Shown piece by piece: positions 1-11,665 of a stretch of DNA of 64,000 nucleotides. Source of the DNA: Hippasteria phrygiana (taxonomy: Eukaryota > Echinodermata > Asteroidea > Valvatida > Goniasteridae); NCBI GenBank assembly GCA_037893225.1, contig JAZGUH010000363.1, positions 1,302,001-1,366,000 of the forward strand, written 5' to 3'. How positions within the stretch are numbered: position 1 is the first letter of the stretch; each line of letters begins with the position of its first letter. The notes beneath the pieces were generated by a model that saw only the letters and a list, made by a program, of their open reading frames with translations, was not told where the DNA came from and made no database searches. The position numbers and the translations under genes are program-made.

Positions 1-1
1 C

Positions 2-1646
2 CAGATGGGGCTGAAAGGACAGAAAACGGCCTTATCTCTAGATACGCTTAATGAGGCTGGTGACTCTGAAGCATTTGAAGTAGCATTGGAGGTGACTGGA
101 ACCATCGACAAGAAGAGAAAAAGGGAGATTATCCAGCTGCCGAAGGTCTATGCCTTATCAAAGTTACCTGCCCTGAAGAGTTGTGTGGCAAAACCAGGAG
201 ACTTAGTGCGATGGAAACACCTTCGGGACATAGACTTGCCACAGGTGCCTGAATCTGAAGTGACCATCCTAATTGGTAAGGATGTTCCTCAGGCACTGAT
301 ACCATTGGAAGTGAAAAAGGGCAGTGAAGGTGAACCATATCCGACAAGAACCGCCCTTGGATGGACTATAAATGGACCGATCGCTTGGGAGCAGCACAGT
401 GAAAGGGCTGTTTGCCACTTTATCCAGGCTGGCATGCAAAATGAGGTCAGCCTTGAGGCCCAAGTTGAACAGTTCTTGAAGCTTGACACGCCCTAGATGC
501 TAGCAGGGAGTCAACTTGAGATGTCTGTCGACGACAGGAAGGTGATTGATGTCTGGGACAACTCTCTGACGATGGTTGAAGGGCATTATAAGATGGATAT
601 TCCCTTCAAATATCAACACCCTGAGTTGCCAGAAAACAAGCCTCTTGCTGAGAAGAGGCTACAGAGTCTCGAAAGACGCCTGGACAAGAACACTGAAATG
701 CACAGTAAATACAAAGCTGGAATTGATGACTTCCTGGCTAAGGGATATGCAGAACGTGCGGCAGGCAGTGACATTGATGCCTCACCTGGAAGAACCTGGT
801 ACTTGCCACATCACAATGTGATCAATCGCAATAAGCCGGACAAACTGCGTATTGTATTCGACTGTGCAGCCGAATATGCTGGGACGTCATTGAACAAGAA
901 TGTCATGCAGGGCCACGATCTGACGAACAAATTGATTTGCGCACTGTTGAGGTTCAGGGAACACCAAGTGGCTGTCATGGGAGATATAGAAGCAATGTTC
1001 CATCAAGTCAGGGTTTCCCCACCTCACAGAGATGCCCTGAGATTCCTATGGTGGAGGGATGGAAACATTGCCAACCAGCCTGAAATCTACAGGATGGCAG
1101 AACACCTCTTTGGAGGAGTCTGTTGTCCGAGCTGTGCCAGGTCTCTAACAGTCTGAAGGTCATCGAGTCTATCCCACTGGATGAACGTGCCAAGGGAGCC
1201 AAAGGACTGGACCTTGATAAGGCATCGCTCCCTGTGGAGAGAGCTCTTGGAGTAGACTGGGAAACAGACACAGATGTGCTTGGCATCAAGATAAAGCCAA
1301 AGGAAAGAAGCTACACACGGAGGGGTCTTCTGAGTATTGTGAGTTCAGTATACGACCCACTTGGCTTTGTTTGCCCATTTGTGCTTCAAGCAAAGAAGAT
1401 CTTCCAAGATGAGTGCAAGCAAGGCAAAGGCTGGGATAATAAACTGGAGCCAGAAAACCTTGTGCGATGTATCAAGTGGCTTGAAGAGCTACCGAAGTTG
1501 GAGAACGTCAGAGTTCCAAGGTGCATCGTACCTGATGGGTTTGTGACACCTGTTAGGGTACAGCTGCATCATTTTTGTGATGCGTCAATGGTCGCCTACG
1601 GAGCGGTGTCATACATGAGGCTTACCTGTGACAAAGGGAGCTTCTA
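2..1646 (+). pseudogene. BEL/Pao retrotransposon pol relic (protease end, RT, RNase H side)
   Basis: The reading frame enters from the left edge. Residues such as HLRDIDLP, ILIGKDVP and PTRTALGWTINGP are typical of the segment between protease and RT in BEL/Pao elements. An in-frame TAG at 494-496 interrupts it, and the same frame resumes at once. RT signatures follow (LRIVFDCAA, VMGDIEAMFHQVRV, LRFLWW). Near 1110-1140 the frame changes and the protein jumps from HLFGGV to a region resembling the post-RT part of BEL (LPVERALGVDW, SVYDPLGFVCPF, HHFCDAS). The palm block with the YVDD catalytic motif is absent, so about 100 residues have been lost. At 1646 the frame runs into an inserted foldback element, and no convincing continuation is seen after 2556. 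It is a dead relic. The family assignment is firm; the exact deletion ends are inferred. Confidence 0.85.
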
Positions 1647-2556
1647 CCCAGATAGCATCATGATATTGAACCAATGTTGGGCCATCAAAACTGTTTTATT
1701 GGGCCAACATTGGCACTTAATGTTGGGCCAGTGTAATTTTGCTCATCGGCATCTTATTGGCCCAATGTTAAAGTTGGCCTAACGTTGGCCAAACATTACT
1801 GTTGGCTCAACATTGGACCGCTGTTGTCCCACTCTATTGAGAAACCTAGGGCCACCATTGTACCGTCAAAGTTCAAAGGTTTTTCCAATGTTGGGCCATC
1901 AAAACTGTCTTATTGGGCCAACATTGGCACTAAATGTTGGGCCAGTGTAATTTTGCTCATCGGCATCATATTGGCCCAATGTTAAAGTTGGCCTAACGTT
2001 GGCCAAACATTACAGTTGGCTCAACATTGGACCGCTGTTGTCCCACTCTATTGAGAAACCTAGAGCCACCATTGTACCGTCAAAGTTCAAAGGTTTTTCC
2101 AATGTTGGGCCATCAAAACTGTTTTATTGGGCCAACATTGGCACTCAATGTTGGGCCAGTGTAATTTTGCTCATCGGCATCTTATTGGCCCAATGTTAAA
2201 AGTTGGCCTAATGTGGGCCAAACATTACAGTTGGCTCAACATTGGACCGCTGTTGTCCCCTCTATTGAGAAACCTAGAGCCACCATTGTACCGTCAAAGT
2301 TCGAAGGTTTTTCCAATGTTGGACCATCAAAACTTGTTTATATATTGGGCCAACATTGGCACTCAATAGAGTGGGACAACAGCGGTCCAATGTTGAGCCA
2401 ACTGTAATGTTTGACCAACGTTAGGCCAACTTTAACATTGGGCCAATAAGATGCCGATGAGCAAAATTACACTGGCCCAATATTGAGTGCCAATGTTGGC
2501 CCAATATAACAGTTTTGATGGCCCAACATTGGTTCAATATCATGATGCTCTCTGGG
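1647..2556. mobile_element. Foldback/MITE-like element with long terminal inverted repeats
   Basis: The left end (CCCAGATAGCATCATG...) is the reverse complement of the right end (...CATGATGCTCTCTGGG) with one mismatch in the first 16 bases. The inverted similarity continues for about 180 bp, through the GTTGGGCC, CTCATCGGCATCTTATTGG and CAACATTGGACCGCTG motifs. The middle is filled with direct copies of the same arm. The short reading frames here are translations of the repeat, and no transposase is present. It sits in the BEL relic, so it is younger than that element. I could not identify a target duplication: the left flank reads ...CTTCTA and the right flank ATGATCC.... Confidence 0.8.
1676..2369 (+). 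repeat. 214-bp tandem repeat inside the foldback element
   Basis: Three full units and one partial unit start near 1676, 1890, 2104 and 2319. Each begins GTTGGGCCATCAAAACT and ends GGTTTTTCCAAT. The period explains why near-identical 66-residue frames recur at 1785 and 1999. The units are the left arm of the foldback element plus a spacer containing CTAGAGCCACCATTG. At 2369 the array switches directly into the inverted right arm. Confidence 0.85.
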
Positions 2557-3596
2557 ATGATCCTAGAGTTTTCTACAGTAAAAAGGCCCCTGAGCAAAAA
2601 CTACTGGACCGAATTTTGGTGTCATTGTCCTTCGAAGCAGTTTCTCTATCCACCTGTTAGTTGTTCTCACCTGAGCATCCTACAGATATGCGCTTCCGTT
2701 TTTTTGCCACCCTGTATAGTACAGTTGGTACTACATTGGATCAGGGTTGATCCACTCTTGTGACCACCCACCCACCCACCCCCTCTATTCCCACTACAAC
2801 CAATATTAATCGATCCCATTTCCACCTGATTCTCATTCTAGCCATCTTAATATAACAAAAAGTAACAAATTTAAAACATTTGGCGTGGAAATAGCTAAGG
2901 CAAAACGGCATCAGGGTGAAGTGTGTCAGCTTTTGATATGCCAATACCAATAGGTCACCCAATTGTACCATCAATTACTTCACCTCAACCCACCCCATTC
3001 CCCAATAGCAATTACTATCCCCACCCCATTCCATCCGCCACCAACATTCCACCACCCCATATCCCCCATCTTATATCCCTTCACCTTATCCCCAAGACCT
3101 TCTCCCATATACAATAATCCCACCTCCCCATATCCCTTTCCCGTCTACCTACCAAATACCCCACATAACACTCCTACAACATATACCACCCCATCACCCC
3201 ACCCCTACTCCCTACTCCTATCTCCAACTAACCAAACAAGTTCAAACCAAATGCATGTGATCTCCCAAAATTACAATCATGTACTTGTATGTATATATGG
3301 AAATATATGCATGTACATACATACCGAGATTTTAAAAATATATTTTTTCTTAAATTACAGTGCAATTGTTGTATACCTCACAAACAGACGGACGGATGGC
3401 CGCCCCGACCGCCCGACGGACGGAAATTGGTATAACATAGGCTTCGCAGCTTACTAATTTATAAAGCTGTTATCCAATGTTATTTTGTCTATTGACATCA
3501 CAGTAGCCCAAAAGATATTTTGGCCGGACGAAACGTTTGCCACAATGTTGGCTAATGGTGGACTGATTTTCTTATTCCTAGACGATTAAGTGTTGG
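2557..3596. other. Non-coding stretch with C/A-rich low complexity
   Basis: No gene is seen. 2760-3235 is strongly biased to C, A and T on this strand (many CCCCAT, CCCACC and CATATCCC runs), which produces long meaningless Pro/Thr/Ser-rich frames. At 3385-3425 there is a GACGGACGG...CCGCCCGACGGACGG patch, a common simple-sequence motif in marine invertebrates. Confidence 0.6.
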
Positions 3597-4090
3597 CATA
3601 GCCGGCGATCCCAGGGGTACGGGGGAACAAGTCCCCCAATAATTTGTGGACGAGGGGACGACTATGGCAGTGTCCTCCCAAAATTGTTCTCCATTGTCAT
3701 ATACATTTTATGGGTCATTGGCTTGTTCATGCACTAGTATGCACCAGATACTCAAAGATCAGCACACATTTTCAAAAATTTCCAAGGATACACAAGAGAC
3801 ACCGAGTACAAAACGCTTGGCAGTTAGTGTTGGTTGTGTGTTTTTTCCTCCGTCCCCCAACCTTGACGGGAAATCGCCGCCACTGGTTGGTTGGTTGGTT
3901 GGTTGGTAGGTTAGTTGCATTGGCGGCGATCCCGTCTGGACTGGGGGATATGTCCCCCAAATATTTTTAGGGAGGGGACGGCTATAGCAGTCTCCCCCAC
4001 CCCCCCCCTCCAAAAAAAAGTGGCATGGGTCCCGGTTCCCTCCACCCCCCCCCCCCCCAACATTGACGAGAAATCTCCGTCGCTGAGTGT
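3597..4090 (+). repeat. Diverged tandem duplication of a ~320-bp unit
   Basis: Two copies begin GGCGATCCC (about 3605 and 3925) and share in order a CCCCCAA motif after AAGT/ATGT, AGGGGACG, CTAT(G/A)GCAGT, a C-rich block, then TTGACG(G/A)GAAATC. A (GGTT)n run at 3883-3908 and C runs at about 4000 and 4048 are embedded in them. No coding potential. Confidence 0.6.
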
Positions 4091-5120
4091 TGGTATATTA
4101 AGGTTGGCTTTCTTTCCTAGCTAAAAACTGGTACGGTGCAAAACAGATTTAAAAGTATGAGCTTCAGAATTCGAATTATTTTACAAGATTATAACGTTTT
4201 ATTTGTGCCTTTTAAATATAACATTTTATACAAAATGAGCATCTGACTGATCTTTATTCAAGTCCCCCTTGTTTAAGTACATGTTTTAATTTAATTTAAA
4301 AAGCAAACGTTTTAAATTAAAGTACCAAGCAACATATATCGAACAAGCTTTATTTCAGAAGTCACTTTTGTTTGCCCACAAAACATCTAAAATGTGACAG
4401 TTAGCTTTAGGTTATGTCGTGTATTAATTTATTGCCATGCTACGATAGCATAACAAACTGGTTCGACTGAAAACTTCAAATTAATCCTTTTTTCCATACT
4501 AAAAAATGGCCATTGCTTATTAAAGGTAGTATACAACATTTGCTTTTGCTGTAATTTTTCTGAAAGAAATGGATTTGGGATTGGTATTCTATTGCGTGCG
4601 AGCAATACTGTAACACTTACCTGTTTAAAGTCTTGTTTGCATAGATGCTGGGAAAACAGAAACAAATATGTTCTAGTAGTCTGGTTCCCTGGCCCTACTT
4701 TAGACAAAACGGAGCAATTTATAGAGTCAGGGAATTATCAGATTGGGGAACTAGACTATTTCCAACGAGTATTGGCAGAAAATCGTTTTGAAAACAATAC
4801 AAATTTCAACTTTTCTTGAAAACGACAGCACACCAGGTGCCATGATTTCACAGGATGCTTGAGACTGTTATTTAGTTACAGTCTGGTACCCCGGTACGGT
4901 ATTTCGTAATAATTCAGTAGTTTTGTTTTTGGATGTTTGCAAATGTTGTATACTACATTTAAAATCCAACAAACCAAACATAGAGCTACGCGTACACAGA
5001 GTCTTTAACCTGTTTGACAGCATTTCCAGCACTGACAGTTCTTAAAGTGGACAAAGGGGATATTGCAGAGGTCTTTTCTCTCCCCTTGCCCTCCCTTCTC
5101 ATTTCCGTCTTTCTTAATGT
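4091..5120. other. A/T-rich spacer, no gene recognised
   Basis: I see no protein motif, RNA gene or repeat of note. Reading frames here are short and without compositional support. Confidence 0.5.
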
Positions 5121-5473
5121 TTTTATTATTTATTTAAATTGTATTTATTTTTATTTATTTATTTTAATTTATTTTATTATATTTATATATTTCTTTAAAC
5201 AAAATTATTATTTTTTTTTATTTTTTTTTCTCAATGAAGCTGTACAGCTTCTTTTATTCTCTTTTTTCCTGCTCAAGGTTTACACTTTTTTAAATAAATT
5301 CAACTATATACAAAATTTACACTTTTTACACTATAAAAAACATTTACAAAATTATATATGAGTATACATTATTACCATCATGCCAAGAATTACCTCACTC
5401 ATGTCATTACATACAGTAACCCTTCTTCAGAAGGCACTTTCCCGAACTGAAGCAAAATGAACGATACATTCAA

Positions 5474-8400
5474 TTAGAAAGTAAATTGCAGTTCTCTTCC
5501 TCTTGTATAAAACAGAGCAAATCTTTTGCCATATACATCTAAGAATTCATCCGTGGAAAGCCTTTTTTGTTCCAACATAAGATGACATTTTAAAGTTTTT
5601 TGATATTTCTTTAGCAACACTTCTGCCGAGATAGAATTTCTTTCCTCAAGATTGCTACATCTGCTAACCCAGATTGTTTTATGGAGTTTACCAATTAAAA
5701 ATAATGCAAATTCATTAGCATGTTCACCATAACCCAAAATTCGGTTGTTGTCATTTAAATAATAGAATTTCTTTCCCGTATACTTCTTTAATACATTTTC
5801 TACGAAAATCCACGATGCAATGGTAACAGAACAATATAAAAACAAATGTTCAACGGTTTCCAACTCTGCTTTACAGAGACCACATTTGGGATCATTAACT
5901 TTTTCATTTTATAAAGAACGTCCATCGTCGGTAGAATTCTATGTCTTAAGCGAAACCACAGATCTCTATCGTCACAATTTAAAATTTTAGTGTTGGCCTT
6001 TTTCCAAATTTCGTCCCAGTTGAGGGTACTAGTGATGTGAAGAATTTGAGGCCATTGTTTTTCCACTCGGGGACGTACAAATGTTTTCTTGATCAAATTT
6101 TGATAAGACGTTTTAACTGAAATGTTTGAAATGTCAACAAAATCTTCTTTATCCACTTCAATTTGTAAACAATTGCTTAGGTGATTGATAGGTCCTTCTC
6201 TGGTTTCGCTAAGATATGAGGGGTCGATATTTTTCTTGAGGCCAGATACAATTTTCCCAGCGTTGATATGTTTTATATTACACTTTGTCGCTAGTTCCTG
6301 AAACGAAATAATTCTTTGACCACGAATAACATGTTTGAGCAGAAAAATATTACACTGCTTTAATATTTTGGTATCTAGGGTCTTTTCGGTCCCAGTAATT
6401 GCTCTATTGTTCCACAATGGAATATCGAGAACCTCATTAACACAGGTGGCTTTAAAATTAATGCGTCCCCCGGATTGGACAAAAGCTTTGATAACATCTC
6501 TATAAAAAACAGGTGCGTATGTACTAAATTTACGAAAATTATCAAGGACATACCAGCCAAGATTGTCGACTCCACTTGCCCTTTGAATCCAATAATCGAA
6601 GAGGTTTTTCCACTTCCCTTGCTTCGCCGTATACCTTTGAAACCATTGTAATTTCAGAGCACGGAGTTTAAGCCCAACATTTATTAGACCAACTGCCCCC
6701 ATATTAGTAGGTCCCCTTATCGTGTCTCTTTTAATCTTGTCTGGTTTACCCGACCAATAAAATTCCCAAATAACTTTCTCTAATTTCTGAATTAAGCAGT
6801 CCGGGCACGAAAGAACAGAACCGAAATATGCCAAACTACTTCCAACCAAACTATTAACGACTACGGCTTTTCCTTTCATAGTCAAAAATCTTCTTTCCCA
6901 ATGGCGAAGAATGTTAGTCATTTTATTTATTCTTTCACTCCAGTTGTCTTCCGGAGTGACCCGGTTTCCAAAGTAGATTCCTAAGATTTTTAGTTTTGTA
7001 TTATTCCATTGGAAGTTACCCGGATTATCTGTTCTATCCTTCCACACTCCTAACCACAAACCTTGCGTTTTTGGGGTATTTATTTTAGAACCCGACCCTT
7101 CACTGTAAGAATAAAAAATATTTTCAAGAGCCTGAAATTCTTCATTCCTGGTTACAAAAATACTGGTATCATCTGCATGTTGTATGATTTTAACATTGTT
7201 TCCACCTATCGAAATTCCATTAATCTCATTGTTATTTCTAATTAAACTTGCCAAACCTTCTGCACAAATCGTATATAATAATGGCGACAGGGGACAACCC
7301 TGTCGAATTCCTCTTGTAACTCGAATGGGTTCGGTATGGAAATTATTAACATTAATAGAATTCTTGGGATCATTGTACAAAATTTTAACCCAATCAATAA
7401 AAACCGTAGGTATTCCCATCTTATTCATTACTGCATACATATATTTCCACTCGATTCTATCAAAAGCTTTCTCTTGATCCACACTAATTATCGCAGCCGG
7501 TATGTCATCAAAATTAACATAATCTACTATGTCCCGAACGACCATGAGGTTTTCCTGAATATTTCGTCCCTGGACTCCACAAGTTTGATCTTCTTTGATT
7601 AAAAGAGGCATTATTTTACGTAAACGTTTCGTGAGAACTTTTGAAATAATTTTATAATCAACATTTAGTAAGCTGATGGGTCTCCAATTTTTTAAAATTA
7701 TCTCTCTCCCCTTTATTTTTATAAATTAATCTAACAAGGGCAAGGTTCATAGAATCAGGAAGTTTGTTTTTAACTTTACATTAATTGACCACCTCAAGAA
7801 AATCATCCTGTATGACATGCCAGAATTTTAAATAGAACTCGGCCGTTAGCCCGTCAGGTCCTGGCGCCTTGTCTCGCGCCATATCGTTGATGGCTTCACG
7901 TAATTCAATAAGACTAATTTTTTCCCCATATCTTTACAAATGTCATCATCAAGAATAGGAGTCTCAACGTTTCGCAAAATGTTGTTTGTGTAAAAATTGT
8001 TGATGGGGTTCGATGAAAACAAGTCAACATAAAAATTACGAACATATTCAAGCATCTGGATAGGCTCATCCAAACGTTTACCATTTTCATCATGAAGAAA
8101 GCCAATGGCAGTATTTCTTTGTTGTTGTTTAACAGCTGAAAGGAAGAATTTACTAGGTTTTTCTCCATCAACGTTTTGTTTCATATAAAGTTTCAATTTA
8201 GCATTTTCCCATTCTCGGTGTTCGTAATGTTTAAGTTGTTTTTCTAGGTCATGAAGTTTTTCTTTATCGATATCATTACAAGGCTGTTTATTTGCTATAA
8301 AATCAAACTGTTGTTGAAGATTTTGTCGGATTGTTTTCTCTTGATAATATTTTTGATTTCCATACTCCTTAGTAATTTCACGAAGTTTAAACTTGCCTGT

Positions 8401-9264
8401 ATCCCACCATTCAAGGAGGCAATCATAGTTACCTTTTTCTGTTCTCCAAAATTTCCAAAACCGGTCTATTCTGTTTTTACAATCGTCATCGTCTAAAAGA
8501 GTATTATTACACACCCATCTTCCGGGTCCTATTCGAATAACATTATTTTCAAAACGACATATTATTGCATTATGGTCGGAAACACTAGTACAGTCAAGAG
8601 AGACTTGAGTTATCATACTTGTGAGATTGTTCGCAACAAAAACATAATCAATACGACTTCCTTTTCTTAAACCTTTATGATAAAAGGTATTTTTTCGATT
8701 GTTAAAATTGTCTGCCACATCAATTAGGTTGTTTTCCTGAATGAAATCACTCATGTCCTTATAGCTCGGGTCATGAATAGAATCTATTTGACAGTTGAAG
8801 TCTCCGGCCACAATGCAATCTTCTTCCCCTTGATTATCACACAGGTTTGCGGCAAATGCCCTCAAAAATTGATTCCTTTGAGTGCGTAAATTAGGCGCAT
8901 ATACAGAATAAATATGAACAGTAATATCATTAATTTGTATGTTTCCACTCACCCATCTACCCTCCTTGTCGCATTGTTTATTGTCTATTTTTAGCCCACT
9001 TTTGTGAGATGTTAAAATGGCCACCCCCCGACTACCTCTCTCCCCGTGACTGAAAGCAATATCCCCATCCCATTGTTTAAGCCAAGACGATTCATCTTCT
9101 ACTACACTGTGAGTTTCTTGGAGACAAGCAATGGCGATTTTTTTACGATGAAGATAATGAAAAACCATGTCCCTTTTTTGAAAATTCCTAAGCCCATTTA
9201 CGTTTAGGGTGGCCAGTGTCCATGCCATCATGAAAATGAAAATATAAATTCCCATTTTAAACAT
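5474..9264 (-). pseudogene. LINE-A ORF2: AP endonuclease and reverse transcriptase, frameshifted
   Basis: Original product of about 1260 codons that nicks target DNA and copies the element RNA. The endonuclease runs from 9264 (TLNVNG, LQETH, VAGDFNCQ, SRIDYVFV, SDHNAII), so all catalytic positions of the APE-type family look present. RT follows with SVDQEKAFDRIEW, IRQGCPLSPLLY and then QHADDT near 7166-7182, where this clade normally has YADD: the Tyr is His here. The frame is broken between about 7611 and 7880 (loss of the PDG/NWRP region frame) and again near 5840. A Cys/His-containing C-terminal end lies at 5863-5474. The start at 9264 includes a hydrophobic stretch; the real start may be the later Met in MAWTLATLN. 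Confidence 0.85.
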
Positions 9265-9278
9265 GATTAAATATAAAT

Positions 9279-11000
9279 TTACCTATATTGATCCTTCCCT
9301 CTTCCTCTCCCTTTAGGCTGTTGTGCCGAATACGATCTGTACGGCTCCGTTCTTTGTTTGATGGTGGCGCCTGCCCCACGTTTCTTTCTAAACAACTGCA
9401 CCCCCTTCCTTACATAGGGGACCATCTCTGGGTCTTCTTTGTCTGTGTCCATGGTCGATTCGTACTCCTCTATTGTTGGCTCCGCTTCCTCTTCCCTATC
9501 TGTGTCGTTTTCTTGATGTTCGTCTGCCCGATCTTCTCCTTCCAGTTGTCTTCTTTCCCTCTGCTGACCTTTTACGTGGTCATCCCAGAATCCTTTATTC
9601 TGTTTAGCTGCCGGTTTCTTTGTGTCTTCTGCTTGTCCTCCCCGTTGTTCGTTTGTTCTGTCCCGCGATGCTTCCCTTGACTCAGATTGTCTCTGCCTGG
9701 CTTCTTTGCGCGACTGATGTATCCCTCCTTCTTGTTGTTGTTGTTGTTGTTCTTTCTGTTTTTGTTGTTTGGCAGGCTTGCTTAGTTGTTCTTGGGGTTT
9801 TCCCTCTGGTTTTCTTTGTTGCTTTTCATCCTGATTTATCAGTTGTTTCTTGGCTGATTGCGCCAACCCTTTGTCTTTTTGTTGTTTCTTGTGGATCTCT
9901 TGGGCAGGTTTGTTAACTAGTCGGCGTTTCTGTGTTTCTTCGTCTCGATTCTGACTCGCATGTATCTTTTCCTGCGACCGCTCTTCCTCCTTTTTCTCCT
10001 CGCTATCTTGCATTTGTTCTGCCCAGCTCCTTTTTGTCCAAACTTCTTGTTTGTTCTCGGCTGTCTTTGGCCCGTCCTCATCTTTATGTGGCTCCTCTTC
10101 CTCCTCGTCTTGGTCGCTTGTCGCTTCTGCATGGTCGTCTGCTAGTTCCTGTTTGTCTGTTTCTTCTGACCTTGTGTTTTCTTGCTGCGATGTTTCCTCT
10201 TCTCTTTCTACATCTGTATCTCCTGGACTGCTTTCGCTTTCATCGGCACGTGCCTCCATATCGGATTCGATATCACTGGCGTCAGTTTCGTTCTCCCTGT
10301 TCGCGTGTTCTCCCGCTCTGTGGCCGTATTTTCCACAAATTAAACACTTCCCCTTCATCTCGCAATCGCGGGCGAAATGCCCCGGTTGCTGGCAGATCCG
10401 ACACGTTCGGACCTGTCCCTTGTGTCTGAGGGGCAAATTGTACTGTCCTATACGGATGAAACTTGGAATAGGATGTTTCAGATTCTTGACCATCAAACTT
10501 CTAACTCCCGTTTCAATGGCCCGGTCAAACATGTGGACTTGTCGTCTGATGTTAACGACTGTACCGTAGGCTGTTAACGTGTCCACAATCAAGTCGTCTT
10601 CCATTTCGAAAGGAGCCTTCACGTATACAATCACTGAATTCAGCAAGTTGACTCGCTCGCACTCAACGAGCATTCCTTTCATGACCAGGCTTTTCTGGGC
10701 GACGTGTAAACAATGCCTTTCATTCTTGAAGGTTACGTTGTACCAGCCCGTATCGAGCTCAGCTATGCAGCTTATTGTGCTCGAAGTGCCTAGTTCCCTT
10801 TGTATTGACTGGTAGACTTCTTCGGGCCTGACGCGAAGGTCTCTCCCATAGAAACGAATGGTGTTAGGGCGGCTCAGGGTACGAACTGTAGGCCTTGCCA
10901 TGACGAAAATGGCGGCCTGTCTTGCAAAGCCTTCACCAAGATGTAAGTTAGGGGCCTCTAGGGCGTCTGAAGGTGCGGCAAAAGACTCCAAATTTTGCAA
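9279..11000 (-). CDS. LINE-A ORF1: RNA-binding nucleocapsid-like protein
   Basis: An uninterrupted frame of 573 codons. The N-terminal 200 residues (TVRTLSRPNTIRFYGRD...) resemble the RNA-binding N-terminal region of Tx1-type ORF1 proteins. A CCHC knuckle CRICQQPGHFARDC and a second C2HH-type variant CLICGKYGHRAGEH follow at about residues 200-235. The C-terminal half is highly charged, rich in E, K and Q with a poly-Q run near residue 420, and probably disordered. In this family the protein coats the element RNA and assists target-primed reverse transcription. The frame ends 14 bp before ORF2 starts, as in other two-ORF LINEs. Its intactness next to a broken ORF2 suggests a fairly recent insertion. 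Confidence 0.8.
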   Translation of the reverse strand: MQNLESFAAPSDALEAPNLHLGEGFARQAAIFVMARPTVRTLSRPNTIRFYGRDLRVRPEEVYQSIQRELGTSSTISCIAELDTGWYNVTFKNERHCLHVAQKSLVMKGMLVECERVNLLNSVIVYVKAPFEMEDDLIVDTLTAYGTVVNIRRQVHMFDRAIETGVRSLMVKNLKHPIPSFIRIGQYNLPLRHKGQVRTCRICQQPGHFARDCEMKGKCLICGKYGHRAGEHANRENETDASDIESDMEARADESESSPGDTDVEREEETSQQENTRSEETDKQELADDHAEATSDQDEEEEEPHKDEDGPKTAENKQEVWTKRSWAEQMQDSEEKKEEERSQEKIHASQNRDEETQKRRLVNKPAQEIHKKQQKDKGLAQSAKKQLINQDEKQQRKPEGKPQEQLSKPAKQQKQKEQQQQQQEGGIHQSRKEARQRQSESREASRDRTNEQRGGQAEDTKKPAAKQNKGFWDDHVKGQQRERRQLEGEDRADEHQENDTDREEEAEPTIEEYESTMDTDKEDPEMVPYVRKGVQLFRKKRGAGATIKQRTEPYRSYSAQQPKGRGRGKDQYR

Positions 11001-11123
11001 AATGTTCCTTGTCCACTATAAAAGAAGATGGTACTCACTCAGTTTGTAAAGGTGAATTTTAGCCGAAATTTCGAAGAAATTGTCAGAGCGCGATTTGAAG
11101 CGTGACTTGCGCCTTCGAACGCT

Positions 11124-11125
11124 AT

Positions 11126-11164
<39 letters not shown>
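11124..11164. repeat. (ATT)n microsatellite, tail of LINE-B
   Basis: About 13 units of ATT with one AGT interruption. Read on the minus strand it is the (AAT)n 3' tail of LINE-B. Confidence 0.85.
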
Positions 11165-11665
11165 CATGGTTTATTATTCTATTCTTTCGCCGCCAAAAGC
11201 GGAATTGCAGAATAGATACATAAAATTTAAACATTCAAATAACACCAAACTTTATATATAACTATACTTGGGAGAGTGGGGAGGGTGGGAAGGGAAAGGA
11301 GTGGGGGAGGGGAGAGATCTACAAGGGGATAGGGAAAATGGCTATGCATGATAGTAAGAACAATTAAAAATATATATCTATAAAAAGGAAAATAAACAAA
11401 TTGGATGGAATATTACCTTACAACCATAACCAATTCTCATCATTATATTATTACATGTATAATCGATAAAACTCTCGAAAAAAGCAGATATAAAAGAAAC
11501 AAATTGGAACCGGTAAGGACAGGGGGTGTGGTTACAGATAGGTAGACAACAGGGGGAGGGGATCAAGGGAAGATATTAAGGGAATTGGAAAGGGAAGGGA
11601 TGGAACGAGATCAGGTTAGGTAAACAACAGGGGACAAAATATCAATAGTGGCAAGGCAAAGATAA

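Larger units (their letters stand above)
5125..11120 (-). mobile_element. LINE-A: near full-length two-ORF non-LTR retrotransposon (L1/Tx1-like)
   Basis: Reading on the minus strand: a short leader (11120-11001), ORF1 with zinc knuckles (11000-9279), a 14-bp gap, ORF2 with endonuclease and RT (9264-5474), then an A-rich 3' tail. The tail (5125-5260) contains AATAAA and runs of AAAT/AAAAATAA. The organisation and the LATLNVNG endonuclease start match the L1/Tx1 group. Two frame breaks in ORF2 and a changed RT active-site Tyr show it is no longer functional. I could not pick out a target duplication because the tail is low complexity. The 5' end abuts the tail of LINE-B with almost nothing between. 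Confidence 0.85.

Noticed and set aside
2963..3457. 164-codon Pro/Thr-rich plus-strand frame
   Set aside because: C/A-rich low-complexity DNA lacking stop codons by composition; no motif.
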